Shown one piece after another: positions 49,201 through 57,534 of a DNA stretch of 64,000 nt. The stretch spans positions 124,001-188,000 of the forward strand of contig NZ_JACXXE010000004.1 of assembly GCF_014764715.1 (NCBI RefSeq), in the 5' to 3' direction. The notes under the pieces were generated by a model. That model was not told the DNA's origin. It was given only the letters and a program-made list of their open reading frames with translations, and did not search any database. How positions within the stretch are numbered: position 1 is the first letter of the stretch; each line of letters begins with the position of its first letter. Both the position numbers and the translations under genes were made by a program. This stretch comes from Bacillus crepusculi. Its GTDB lineage: Bacteria; Bacillota; Bacilli; Bacillales; Bacillaceae.

Positions 49201-52200
49201 TTTCTGAGCAACTCCATTCGCTCGATTGTTCATCTCTTCATACGTCCAGCTTGTTCCGCAGAAGGTCGCCGCTTTTTGATGAGGAGCTTTGTCCGCCTTA
49301 GCTTCAATCAGTGCATGAACTGTTTGGTCTGACGGGACGTCTAGGACAGGTCCTGACCATTCATTGATGAGTTCTTGCTGCTGCTTCGGTGATAATAATT
49401 GCATTTGATCAAGCGATTGATCTGGTGCTGATACCATTTGTTCCAATAAATGAAGGAAAAACTCCTTCCACTTTTCAATCGACGACTGTTGAAAGATAGA
49501 AGAATTAAAATCGAACACAAGCTCAATGTGATCAGCCTTTTCGTTTCCAGTTAAGGTCAAATCAAATTTAGCGATATTCTCTTCGAATGGCTGTGGCACA
49601 ATGTGAAGTCCATCCATCGACAAATCACGAATGTCCGCATTTTCCATTGAGAACACCACATCAAAGATTGGATGACGGCTTGTGTCTCGAACCGTTTGCA
49701 CTTGGTCTACCAATTCTTCAAACGGATACAGCTGATGCTCGTTTGCCTCTAATACAAGCTGATGAACATTTGACGCAAATTCAGCAACTGTCTGATGTCC
49801 TGCTGGCTTTGTTCTAAGTGCCAGCGTGTTCACAAACATGCCAATCACAGATTGAATATCAGGATGGGTTCTGCCCACAACCGGAGAACCGATGATGATA
49901 TCTTCTTGTCTTGAAAGCTTGCTTAAAAGGGTACTGTAGCAAGCAAGAAGAACTGTATACGTCGTACTGTTGAGTGCTCTGACCAGCTCATCCAATTTCG
50001 CTTTAAGCGACCCATCGATCGTAAATGAGACGCGATCTCCTGCGAATGTTTGCACTTTTGGTCTTGGCAGGTCTTCCGGCAGTGCCAGTACAGGAAGTTC
50101 TCCTTGTAATTGCTCCAGCCAAAATGCCTTTTCGGTACCTTTTTGTGCAGCAGATTCCTCACTTTTTAACCAAACAGCATAATCCTTATATTGAACTGGT
50201 AAGTTCTCGAGTTTGTCTCCTCGATACAGGGCTGAAAGCTCCTCGATTAAAATGCCAACAGATGCACCATCTGATATGATGTGATGCATATCAATCAGTA
50301 AATAATGAACATTTACAGAGACAGAAACAAGACCTACTCTGAGTAAAGGTGCTCTTCCTAAATCAAACGGACGTATAAAGTCATTCATCAATTCCTGAAT
50401 GCCTTGGCCGTTCCCTTCGATTCTTTCAATGTCTACAGAGACATTTTCTTCAATCCGCTGAACAGGTTCATCCTGAACGAAATCAAAGCTCGTTCGGAAA
50501 GCTTCATGACGATGGATAAGCTGCTTAATCGCCTTTTCAAAACGTTTTTCATCAAAGACACCTTTAAGCTTTAAGACAGCTGGCATATGATAGCTTTGCG
50601 CAGCATCGGTCATTTTCTCCAGAACGAACAGTCTTTTCTGAGCAGATGTCACTGGATAAAAGGCCGCCTCTTCCGCTTTCTCCACCCGCTTGATCTCCGT
50701 TTCATCCATTTGATCAACCGCAAGGGCAAACGCCTCTAATGTGGGAGATTCAAATAAAGACTTCAAGGTAAGCTCCACTTGCATCTCTTCATACAGTCTG
50801 TTTAGCATTTTCATGCCGCGCAGCGAATGGCCCCCGCATTCAAAGAAATGATCGTGCCTGCCAATGCGCGGCACTTCAAGTACTTCCTCCCAAATGTGTG
50901 CCAACGTACGCTCCGTATCCGATTGAGGAGGGACATACTCATTTACCGCCTGCTCACTTAGATCAGGCGCCGGTAAAGCTCGTCTATCTACCTTGCCATT
51001 ACCTGTCAATGGAAGCTCGTCTAATTGCATGAAGAATGCCGGCATCATATAAACAGGTAATTCACGTCCTACTTGCTCACGTAAATCAGCCAATGAGACA
51101 GATCCTTCTGCTGTGAAATACGCACATAATGTATCATTTGAAGCGGCAATCACAACGGCCTCCTTCAATTGCGGATGTCGCAGCAGCTGGTGTTCAATTT
51201 CTCCAAGTTCAATTCGCTGCCCTCGAATCTTGACTTGATGATCGATCCGTCCGATGAATTCAATATCACCATTTGACAGCCAGCGTGCAAGATCGCCCGT
51301 TTTATACATGATCTCACCAGGACGGAACGGATTTTCGACAAACTTTCCGCTTGTTAATGCTGGCTGCTGATAATATCCTTTCACCAGTCCATCGCCAGCG
51401 ACACAAAGCTCTCCTGCAACACCTGGCGGCTGCACATGACCAAATTCATCTACAATATAAACAGCCGTTTGACTCACTGGCTTTCCAATTGGAATGGATA
51501 ATGCCTGCTTCTCAATGTGATTTACAGGATAATAGGTGGTGAAAATCGTGCTTTCAGACGGTCCATACATATGAACAAGCTTGCCCTTTCCAACCGTTTC
51601 AAGCGCAGATGCGACATGAGGCACAGAAGCACGCTCTCCGCCAAACAACACTTTTCTTACATTCTTCAGGCTGTCCTTTTTCAGATCAACAAGTAAGTGA
51701 AAAAGAGCTGTTGTGATCATTAAAATACTGGTTTTTTCCTTCTCAATCGCTCCTGAAAGCTCATTTATGTTTAAGATGCTGGCTTTTGGCAGAACAATGA
51801 GTTTCGCTCCGTTTAATAGAGCTCCAAACACATCAAACATAAAGGCATCAAATACATAGTTTGAGAGGCTCATCACCGTATCTTCATGAAGAATGGTAAG
51901 ATAGTTTGATTGCTTCACCGTTCTCAAAATGTTCCGGTGTGTCACCATATTTCCTTTAGGTTTGCCAGTTGTACCAGATGTATAGGTCAAATTCGCCAAG
52001 TCTTCCGGCAAGACACATACAGCTGTATTTCTTGTTGATTGCTGATCAATAGCCTGATCCTCTGTTTCAATGATTACTCCCTCAAAAGCAGCGAGCACCG
52101 AACGATGGCGTAGCACCTGATGTGTCAGTACAAATTGTGCATCGCTATCTGTCAAAAAGTGCTTCACTCGCTCATCAGGGAAATCGGGATCAATTGGTAC

Positions 52201-55200
52201 ATAGACACCGCCCGCCTTTAGCACAGCCAGAACAGACAACACCATCTCGTTGGATCGTTCAAAGAATAAGGCCGCCTTCATCCCTTTCTCAAAACCATTT
52301 TCACGCAAATAATGAGCTAGCTGGTTCACTCGGTCATTCAGTTCTTGATAAGAAAGAACCACACCTTCACATTGCAGTGCAGACTTTTGACCGTATTGCT
52401 TCACCTGTGCTTCAAACTGCGTCACAATCGTTTCATCCGCAGGATAAGGCGTAGGTAACGGGTTCCACATATTCAGTTGAGCTTCCGCCTCTTGTTCAGA
52501 CAGTAAACGATAAGAACGAATCGCTTCCTCCGGTGTTTTGACCATTTGCTCCAGAAGATACACATAATGCTTGAGCATCTGCTCTGCTGTACTTCGTTTA
52601 AATAATGCCGTACTGTAATCGAGAACGAAGGATACCCCATGACCTGACTCCATCGCTTGCAGAGTTAAATCAAATTTCGCAATATGGAAATTGGTTTCTT
52701 CAACTTCGACTTTCATCTCTCCAATATGCTGGGCTGTTGAATGATCCGGCGTCAGCGTAAAGACGGTATCGAACAACGGATGGCGGCTAAAATCTCTTGG
52801 CACATTCAGCTTTTCAAGCAACCGCTCAAATGGATATTGCTGATGCTCAAACACCCGCATCGTCTTTTCCTTTACTCGCTCGATCAACTGCGACATGGTT
52901 CCATTCGGATCTACCTCTGACCGCAATGCAAGTGTCTGGACAAACATGCCAATCATGTCATTTAGGTCTGCATGCACACGCCCTGCCGCCGGTGTCCCGA
53001 CCACAAATTCCCTTTGGCCCGTGTATTTCGCAAGCAACGTATAGTAAGCAGAGAGCAGAACCGTATACAGTGTCGTGTGGTGCTTCACTGCAAGCTCCTG
53101 TAATTGATCTTTTAGCGTTTCATCTATGTCTTTAATCACGCGATCCCCTGCGAAGGATTGAACAGGTGGGCGCTGATAATCGGTTAACAGCTGTAAAGCA
53201 GGAATATCTCCAGAAAATTCTTGCAGCCAGAATGCCTCTTCTTTTTGAAAGCCTTGATGTTCTTGCCAAACAGCATAATCTTGATATTGCAGCTTCAATG
53301 GTGCTTTAACCGATCCCTCATAAGCATCTGACAACTCACGCAGCATCAAATCAATCGAAAGACCATCGGAAATGAGGTGATGCATATCGAAAAAGAGCAG
53401 GTGCTCCTGATCATGTAATGACTGCAAGCCAATACGAAGAAGTGGCGCACACTCAAGATCAAAAGGTCTGACAAATTGCTGCATGTTCTCTTCCATCGTG
53501 CCGCCTGTCAGCTGCTCTATTTGAAAGGACACTGATGGAGCTATCCGCTGCCGAGGGACACCCTTGATTGTATGAAAAGAAGTGCGCAGTATATCATGAC
53601 GCGTAATCAGTCTTTCAAAGGCTTCAGTCAGCTTTTCTAACTGCAGTGTTCCTTTTAGCCTCACAACTGCCGGCATATGGTATGCGATGCTCTGCTCCAT
53701 TTGACTCACCATATAGACGCGCTGCTGTGGAGGTGACAATGGATAATCGGCTGCTATCGGTGCTTTCGGTATGACCGTTTGAGCGGATTTTCCCGCTTGC
53801 TCAATATAGACAGCCAATGCGGCAATCGTCTGTTGCTCAAATAAAACAGACAATGGCACCTCTACTTGAAAAGCTCGCTGAATATGTGTGAGTACTGTCA
53901 TTGCTTTGAGTGAATGCCCGCCTCGATCGAAGAAGGAGTCATATACACCGATCTTCTCTTGATCCAGAGCTTCTTCCCACAAGCAAACGAGCTTCGTTTC
54001 TACATCGTTTCTAGGCGCTACATACACAGCACTGACAGCCTTCTCCACTTTGAATAAGGCGAGGGCACGCCGGTCGACTTTTCCGCTTACTGTGAGTGGA
54101 AATACATCGAGTTCTTTAAAATAAAGAGGCATCATGTATGCCGGAAGCTGGTGTTTGATAGCGGCTTGTAGCGCATCAACTGACACACCTTCTTGGCTGA
54201 CCTGGTAAAAAGCACTTAACGCCTTCTCACCATCTGCTTCTTCAACCACAAGTACAACAGCCTGATCAACTCCATCTACCTGCTCCATCACGGCTTCAAT
54301 TTCGCCTGTTTCTATGCGGTACCCCCTTATTTTCACTTGATCATCCATTCTGCCTAGATAATCAATCGTGCCATCCGGAAGCCACCTGACTAGATCCCCT
54401 GTCCGATACATCCGTTCATGTGGAGAAAACGGATCCTTCGTAAATACCTGCTCCGTCAACTCAGGCTGATTCACATAGCCTCGTCCAACACCTATCCCCG
54501 CAATGCATAGCTCTCCAGCAGCACCCCGCACCTGTAATTGATCATGTTCATTTAAAATATAAATACGATGATGACCAAGAGGCTTTCCAATCGAGACATA
54601 ACGCTGTTCAGATGATGTCCGCAGTTCATTGAGGTCTAGACGATGAACCGCCGCATCCACACATGTCTCTGTTGGACCATACACATTCCATAGATGAAAA
54701 TCGGGCTGACTCATACGAACCGCTTCGATCAAAGACTGCGCCGCTTTCGCAGGCAATGCTTCTCCTCCAATCAACATATGAAGCAATGACAAACCGCTCA
54801 AATCCGCTGCAAGTAAAAGCTGCACATGCGCCGGTGTTCCATCCGCTGCTTCAATTTGATGCTTTCGATAATAATCCGCTAGCTGTACACCATTTCTCGT
54901 CGTTTCTCGCGGGACGATATGAAGCGTATGCCCAAATAAAAGGGCAGCAAAGATTTGTTTCACCGATGCATCAAAATGGAATGGTGCAAGAAGCGCCATT
55001 TGAAGCGCTCTTGCTCCTTGATAAACCTCATGATGCAAAGCATGGACCAAATGATGAAGCTGAAGATGCTCAATCATGACGCCCTTCGGCTTTCCGGTCG
55101 TGCCCGATGTATAAATCATATAAGCCAAATCCTCAGGTGCCGTCTGATTTTCGAGCTCAGGCAGCAAGGCATCATTTAATAAAATATGCTGCTGCACGAT

Positions 55201-56928
55201 CATTTTCTCCGAGAGGACTGGGTCATTTTGAACGAACGATTCCTCTGTTAACACAATGGAAGCACCTGAATCCTTCACAATAAATTGAATACGCTCCTCA
55301 GGTAATGCCGGATCAATCGGTACATACGCTCCGCCAGCCTTTAATATGCCGAAGATCGCCACCATAGCATCTATCTTTCGGTCCATTAAAACAGCAACAG
55401 GCACATCACGCGAAATTCCTTTCATTTGTAAAAATCGTGCCAGCTTTTCTGCCTTTTGATACAGCTCACCATAAGTGAATGTTCCATTTTCTGCTACAAC
55501 GGCTGTCCGCTCTGCATACTTGTTTGCTGCCTCATCAAATAACTGATGAACCGATTTTGCTGCTGGTCTTTCAAACCCTTCTCCCTCAGATAATTGCAGT
55601 AGCTCTTTTTGCTCACTGGCTGGAAGTAAAGGCAATGTCCCAATCAGCTGATCAGGCTGAGTAACCGCCGCTTCTAGTAATACCGTGAACCGATCAAACA
55701 TCTTGCTCATATCATCTTCACTAAATAAATCGGTACGGTAATCCAAATCAATGGTCAATGTATCTGTATCCCAGCGGTCTTTCACATGAATCGAAATATC
55801 ATTCATTCCGCTCCCGCTAAAAATCGGTTCAGTAATGAAAGACAGATTCTCTTTTTTCTGCCACTGCATGACCTGATATTCTAAAGAAATATCAAAAAGA
55901 CGCCCTGTAAACCCTTCTCTTTCTCGCAGATCATTCATGAGCAGATTGTAAGGGTATTTTTGGTGACGCAAGATCTTCATCTGATCCGCCATAACCTGCT
56001 TCACAAAATCAAGAAATGACTGTGACCCATGAACAGATGCGCGCATTGGGATCGTGGAAACAAACATACCAATCATCTTTTTTTCTTTGGCATTTGTCCG
56101 GTTGCCCATAAAGGTTCCGAGGACCACATCTTCCACGCCGCTAAATCGATGTAAATAAATATAAACAGTGGACATAAACATAGAGAGCATACTGACTTTC
56201 TGTTCCTCACAAAAAACACGAAGCTTTTCCTTCAAAGAATCTGGAATATCTCCCGAAAATCGCTCCGCATGTAAACTCGTATCGTAACCTTTATGCGGTT
56301 TTAAAGAAGCGAATTCTGGCATATGGGCAAATTGCTCATTCCAAAAAGCTTGGTCTTTTTGAAAACGTTTAGAAGATTCATAGGCTTGCTCACTCTTAAT
56401 GTGATCAACGAAGGAAATCTCTTCCACCGGCGAGATGTCTACCCCTTGCAGCATGTCATGATATAAATCGATAATGCGATTTCCCATCAAGATAATGGAA
56501 ATGCCGTCTGCCACAATATGATGTGCTTTACAGAACAGCCAGCATTCTTGGTCACTGATTTGAAAGACCGTAAATTCAATCAAGGGACTGTCAATCAACG
56601 GCATCGGCTCACGTATTTGCTCGTTCGCCCAAGCCCTCACATCCTCTTCACTCCAGCCTTCCACCATGCGAATCGGCTGCTTCTCATATGGTTTGATATA
56701 TTGAACAGGCTCCCCCTGCTCATGCCGGTACACAAGCCTCAAACGAAGAGTGTCAGTTTGGCGAATGTACGCTTGAAGCACGTCAACGACCAAAGAGGGA
56801 TCCAGACCTGATACCGATCTCAACCTGGCGAATCCACCCAAATTTGAAATACTTGTACCTGGATAAAATTTTTCCGTATAGAATACTCTCTTTTGCGCAT
56901 GTGTTAAGGGGTAATAAACTGTATTCAT
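46222..56928 (-). CDS. srfAA: Surfactin-family synthetase subunit 1 (SrfAA-like): Cstarter-A-T-C-A-T-C-A-T-E
   Basis: 3568 residues. The N-terminal C domain (KAHHIVADGIS) is the lipo-initiation type that joins a 3-hydroxy fatty acid to residue 1. Hand-read codes: module 1 D-A-K-D-L-G-V-V-D (Glu; the lichenysin Gln code has Q at the third position), module 2 D-A-F-M-L-G-M-I-F (Leu, one conservative change from the known code), module 3 D-A-W-F-L-G-N-V-V (Leu). The final E domain (HHLVIDGVSW, EGHGRED) makes residue 3 D. T domains carry GGHSLKA, GGHSLRG and GGDSIKG. The C-terminus TPSDVGDDDLTMDELE is the donor COM helix. Start ATG 56928 follows GGAGGA. Transcription passes through a c-di-GMP riboswitch leader. 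Annotation pipelines often call this gene lchAA; the Glu code argues for pumilacidin or surfactin. Confidence 0.94.
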   Translation of the reverse strand: MNTVYYPLTHAQKRVFYTEKFYPGTSISNLGGFARLRSVSGLDPSLVVDVLQAYIRQTDTLRLRLVYRHEQGEPVQYIKPYEKQPIRMVEGWSEEDVRAWANEQIREPMPLIDSPLIEFTVFQISDQECWLFCKAHHIVADGISIILMGNRIIDLYHDMLQGVDISPVEEISFVDHIKSEQAYESSKRFQKDQAFWNEQFAHMPEFASLKPHKGYDTSLHAERFSGDIPDSLKEKLRVFCEEQKVSMLSMFMSTVYIYLHRFSGVEDVVLGTFMGNRTNAKEKKMIGMFVSTIPMRASVHGSQSFLDFVKQVMADQMKILRHQKYPYNLLMNDLREREGFTGRLFDISLEYQVMQWQKKENLSFITEPIFSGSGMNDISIHVKDRWDTDTLTIDLDYRTDLFSEDDMSKMFDRFTVLLEAAVTQPDQLIGTLPLLPASEQKELLQLSEGEGFERPAAKSVHQLFDEAANKYAERTAVVAENGTFTYGELYQKAEKLARFLQMKGISRDVPVAVLMDRKIDAMVAIFGILKAGGAYVPIDPALPEERIQFIVKDSGASIVLTEESFVQNDPVLSEKMIVQQHILLNDALLPELENQTAPEDLAYMIYTSGTTGKPKGVMIEHLQLHHLVHALHHEVYQGARALQMALLAPFHFDASVKQIFAALLFGHTLHIVPRETTRNGVQLADYYRKHQIEAADGTPAHVQLLLAADLSGLSLLHMLIGGEALPAKAAQSLIEAVRMSQPDFHLWNVYGPTETCVDAAVHRLDLNELRTSSEQRYVSIGKPLGHHRIYILNEHDQLQVRGAAGELCIAGIGVGRGYVNQPELTEQVFTKDPFSPHERMYRTGDLVRWLPDGTIDYLGRMDDQVKIRGYRIETGEIEAVMEQVDGVDQAVVLVVEEADGEKALSAFYQVSQEGVSVDALQAAIKHQLPAYMMPLYFKELDVFPLTVSGKVDRRALALFKVEKAVSAVYVAPRNDVETKLVCLWEEALDQEKIGVYDSFFDRGGHSLKAMTVLTHIQRAFQVEVPLSVLFEQQTIAALAVYIEQAGKSAQTVIPKAPIAADYPLSPPQQRVYMVSQMEQSIAYHMPAVVRLKGTLQLEKLTEAFERLITRHDILRTSFHTIKGVPRQRIAPSVSFQIEQLTGGTMEENMQQFVRPFDLECAPLLRIGLQSLHDQEHLLFFDMHHLISDGLSIDLMLRELSDAYEGSVKAPLKLQYQDYAVWQEHQGFQKEEAFWLQEFSGDIPALQLLTDYQRPPVQSFAGDRVIKDIDETLKDQLQELAVKHHTTLYTVLLSAYYTLLAKYTGQREFVVGTPAAGRVHADLNDMIGMFVQTLALRSEVDPNGTMSQLIERVKEKTMRVFEHQQYPFERLLEKLNVPRDFSRHPLFDTVFTLTPDHSTAQHIGEMKVEVEETNFHIAKFDLTLQAMESGHGVSFVLDYSTALFKRSTAEQMLKHYVYLLEQMVKTPEEAIRSYRLLSEQEAEAQLNMWNPLPTPYPADETIVTQFEAQVKQYGQKSALQCEGVVLSYQELNDRVNQLAHYLRENGFEKGMKAALFFERSNEMVLSVLAVLKAGGVYVPIDPDFPDERVKHFLTDSDAQFVLTHQVLRHRSVLAAFEGVIIETEDQAIDQQSTRNTAVCVLPEDLANLTYTSGTTGKPKGNMVTHRNILRTVKQSNYLTILHEDTVMSLSNYVFDAFMFDVFGALLNGAKLIVLPKASILNINELSGAIEKEKTSILMITTALFHLLVDLKKDSLKNVRKVLFGGERASVPHVASALETVGKGKLVHMYGPSESTIFTTYYPVNHIEKQALSIPIGKPVSQTAVYIVDEFGHVQPPGVAGELCVAGDGLVKGYYQQPALTSGKFVENPFRPGEIMYKTGDLARWLSNGDIEFIGRIDHQVKIRGQRIELGEIEHQLLRHPQLKEAVVIAASNDTLCAYFTAEGSVSLADLREQVGRELPVYMMPAFFMQLDELPLTGNGKVDRRALPAPDLSEQAVNEYVPPQSDTERTLAHIWEEVLEVPRIGRHDHFFECGGHSLRGMKMLNRLYEEMQVELTLKSLFESPTLEAFALAVDQMDETEIKRVEKAEEAAFYPVTSAQKRLFVLEKMTDAAQSYHMPAVLKLKGVFDEKRFEKAIKQLIHRHEAFRTSFDFVQDEPVQRIEENVSVDIERIEGNGQGIQELMNDFIRPFDLGRAPLLRVGLVSVSVNVHYLLIDMHHIISDGASVGILIEELSALYRGDKLENLPVQYKDYAVWLKSEESAAQKGTEKAFWLEQLQGELPVLALPEDLPRPKVQTFAGDRVSFTIDGSLKAKLDELVRALNSTTYTVLLACYSTLLSKLSRQEDIIIGSPVVGRTHPDIQSVIGMFVNTLALRTKPAGHQTVAEFASNVHQLVLEANEHQLYPFEELVDQVQTVRDTSRHPIFDVVFSMENADIRDLSMDGLHIVPQPFEENIAKFDLTLTGNEKADHIELVFDFNSSIFQQSSIEKWKEFFLHLLEQMVSAPDQSLDQMQLLSPKQQQELINEWSGPVLDVPSDQTVHALIEAKADKAPHQKAATFCGTSWTYEEMNNRANGVAQKLLSLGTKTGDRVGILTRPSLDMTAAVLGVLKAGAAFVPIDADYPAQRIAYMLEDCEAEVLLIQKGLTASSSFTGHVLLIEDAVEGEAQEVQVHVKPTDLAYMIYTSGTTGQPKGVMVEHHSLVNLAFWHNDAFQVTNADRTAKYAGFGFDASIWEMFPTWMAGAELHIIDEAIRLDMIKLNAYFNEQGITIAFLPTQLCEQFLAMDNHSLRYLLTGGDKLKQVKPVPYKLVNNYGPTEHTVVATSGIINPDHGTLPIGTAIANTRFYIFGSLYDLSPPGVPGELVIAGKGLARGYWNLPEETDKRFVPDPFYPGERMYRTGDLVKWTADGELIYLGRKDHQVNIRGFRIELSEIEAQLLELDAVKEAVVTTVKDASEQDALVAYVITDEETTDLKESLKRTLPDYMVPSWIIHLDQFPMTANGKVDLKALPAPDLEANQTTYEAPRDEVEALLCDIWADVLGVSQVGIHDHFFFLGGDSIKGIQMASRLTQEGWKLDMKLLFQYPTIAGLRPYIEEADQMTADQSPVEGEVILTPIQRWFFERNFSDQHHWNQSVMLHAPNGLNEAIVKQVLEQLMIHHDALRMVYPLEEGRIIQRHRGVEETVVTIDVMEVQGELTQQMQQVEKLANEVQASMSLTEGPLVKPAIFRTDQGDHLLLAVHHLVIDGVSWRIFLEDFMALYEQSKRGKVLTLPEKTHSFQEYAQRLTEYAMSDDLLAERAYWKKVLAHSVTPFQKDHVTDDQRMLHVQTIRFTLSEEDTQSLLTDVHEAYQTDINDILLTALGLSMKEWTGEDRHFIHLEGHGREDILPAVNVSRTIGWFTSMYPVLLDMSHADDLSYQIKYLKEELRHIPNKGIGYGILKYLTPDKMKNDMAFDVTPEISFNYLGQFDEQIGGGELSRSTWHAGQSLSPESEKPHALDIVGFVEQSVLHVTISYHLLEFEERTMEQFKNLLEKNVKALISHCLSRDETEMTPSDVGDDDLTMDELEKLMDIF
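47544..49375 (-). repeat. Near-identical A-T segment, copy in srfAA module 3
   Basis: Partner of the 36833-38664 segment; it covers residues about 2518-3128 of SrfAA. Outside these limits the two modules diverge sharply (upstream C and downstream E domains), as expected for gene conversion or a domain swap. Confidence 0.9.
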
Positions 56929-56999
56929 TCTTATCCTCCGCCTCTTCTATGTTTTCTCCACCAACATGAACCCTGCACCCTCTATATCAAAAGAACCAA

Positions 57000-57020
57000 G
57001 TCTATTTCATTAAAATAGAC
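57000..57020 (-). other. Small hairpin in the srfAA leader
   Basis: GTCTATTT and AAATAGAC form an 8-bp stem about 75-90 bases before the srfAA start codon. No T-run follows. It may affect mRNA stability or initiation. Confidence 0.45.
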
Positions 57021-57030
57021 GGAATAACGG

Positions 57031-57079
57031 AAAAGGAGCCCACCCCGAATAAAACGGAGGAACTCCCATTTTGATTCGG
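57031..57079 (-). terminator. Riboswitch expression platform: mutually exclusive hairpins
   Basis: Read on the minus strand, hairpin 1 pairs CCGAAT (its CCG is the last part of the aptamer) with ATTCGG, continuing through AAAA/TTTT and GGAG/CTCC. Hairpin 2 pairs CTCCG with CGGGG, bordered by AAAATGGGAG against CTCCTTTT, and ends in TTTT like a weak intrinsic terminator. They share bases and cannot coexist. Hairpin 1 also competes with the folded aptamer, so ligand binding should favour hairpin 2. Confidence 0.6.
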
Positions 57080-57159
57080 TAGCCTGCCGACCATAGCAAA
57101 AAAGCAACATTTACCTTAGGACATGGCTTTGCGTCTCTATGTTTCCATAGATTTGCCTT
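57077..57159 (-). promoter_or_regulatory. c-di-GMP-I (GEMM-I) riboswitch aptamer in the srfAA leader
   Basis: The minus strand shows the full GEMM-I signature in order: AAGGCAAAT (57159-57151), hairpin CTATG-GAAA-CATAG (57150-57137), GACGCAAAGCC (near 57135-57125), CCTAAG (57120-57115) and TATGG (57095-57091), then GGCAGGCTACCG ending at 57077. CCTAAG...TATGG is the canonical 11-nt receptor for the GAAA tetraloop of the first hairpin. The base before CAAA is G, the c-di-GMP type, rather than the A of cGAMP-sensing variants. It lies about 150 bases before the srfAA ATG, in sense. I recall a GEMM-I RNA upstream of lchAA in B. licheniformis. Confidence 0.93.
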
Positions 57160-57198
57160 TTTCTTCTTTTCTTTTAGATATTTTCTATTTACGTACAC

Positions 57199-57227
57199 TT
57201 TATATGAAATTATTGTTTTTTTCACCG
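57199..57227 (-). promoter_or_regulatory. Probable srfAA operon promoter
   Basis: TATAAA (57204-57199) is a good -10. Seventeen bases upstream the -35 is poor (CGGTGA, 57227-57222) and overlaps a TTTTCGGT ComA-like half-site, as expected for an activator-dependent promoter. The predicted start near 57192 would place the whole riboswitch in the transcript. Confidence 0.45.
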
Positions 57228-57390
57228 AAAAATGGGTGTAAAGATTCATGCGTTATACCGAAGGGATCACATCGCAATTTACGATATTTACCGAAAATAA
57301 CTAATAATAGTTGCGATCTACCGAAAATAATCAACTAAATACCGCAAAAATTTCATGTTTCTCCTTAAATTTTGCAAATATGACCGAAAA
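57224..57390 (-). promoter_or_regulatory. Array of ComA-box-like half-sites upstream of srfAA
   Basis: In plus-strand reading, ACCGAAAA-type half-sites start at 57224, 57257, 57290, 57320, 57341 (ACCGCAAA) and 57383. Two are complete boxes with the four-base spacer of the ComA consensus TTGCGG-N4-CCGCAA: ATGCGT-TATA-CCGAAG (57248-57263) and TTGCGA-TCTA-CCGAAA (57311-57326). Spacings of 33, 33, 30, 21 and 42 bases are near whole helical turns. ComA is the known activator of srfA in B. subtilis. Confidence 0.65.
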
Positions 57391-57486
57391 TGTAGGTGAT
57401 AGGTCTCCTTTCGTTCCTCGCGATTTCTTAAATCTTAAGAACTATATTCCCTAAAACTTTGAAAATTTTTACCATAAAAACAACAC

Positions 57487-57516
57487 AAAAAGAGCTGCCA
57501 TTCCAAATGACAGCTC
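57487..57516 (-). terminator. Intrinsic terminator after potC
   Basis: GAGCTGTCATT pairs with AATGGCAGCTC (one G-U pair, three-base loop) and is followed on the minus strand by TTTTTGTG. It ends the hyu-pot operon. Confidence 0.85.
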
Positions 57517-57534
57517 CTTGTTTCTTCATTATAT

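Larger units (their letters stand above)
56929..57534. other. 606-base regulatory region between srfAA and potC
   Basis: It holds no supported protein gene. In srfAA reading order it contains ComA-like sites, a probable -10, a c-di-GMP-I riboswitch, two alternative hairpins, a small hairpin and the srfAA ribosome site. At the potC side it holds the potC terminator. The individual elements are listed separately. Confidence 0.85.

Noticed and set aside
36833-49375. The 1.8 kb duplicate as an insertion sequence
   Set aside because: Both copies are in-frame A-T domains inside working NRPS genes, with no terminal repeats or transposase.
57031-57080. T-box leader, suggested by GGGGTGGGCTCC on the minus strand
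   Set aside because: The T-box core sequence and specifier stem are missing, and the region is explained by the riboswitch expression platform.
57010-57249. 79-codon minus-strand frame upstream of srfAA
   Set aside because: It covers the c-di-GMP riboswitch and promoter elements; its translation has no family features.
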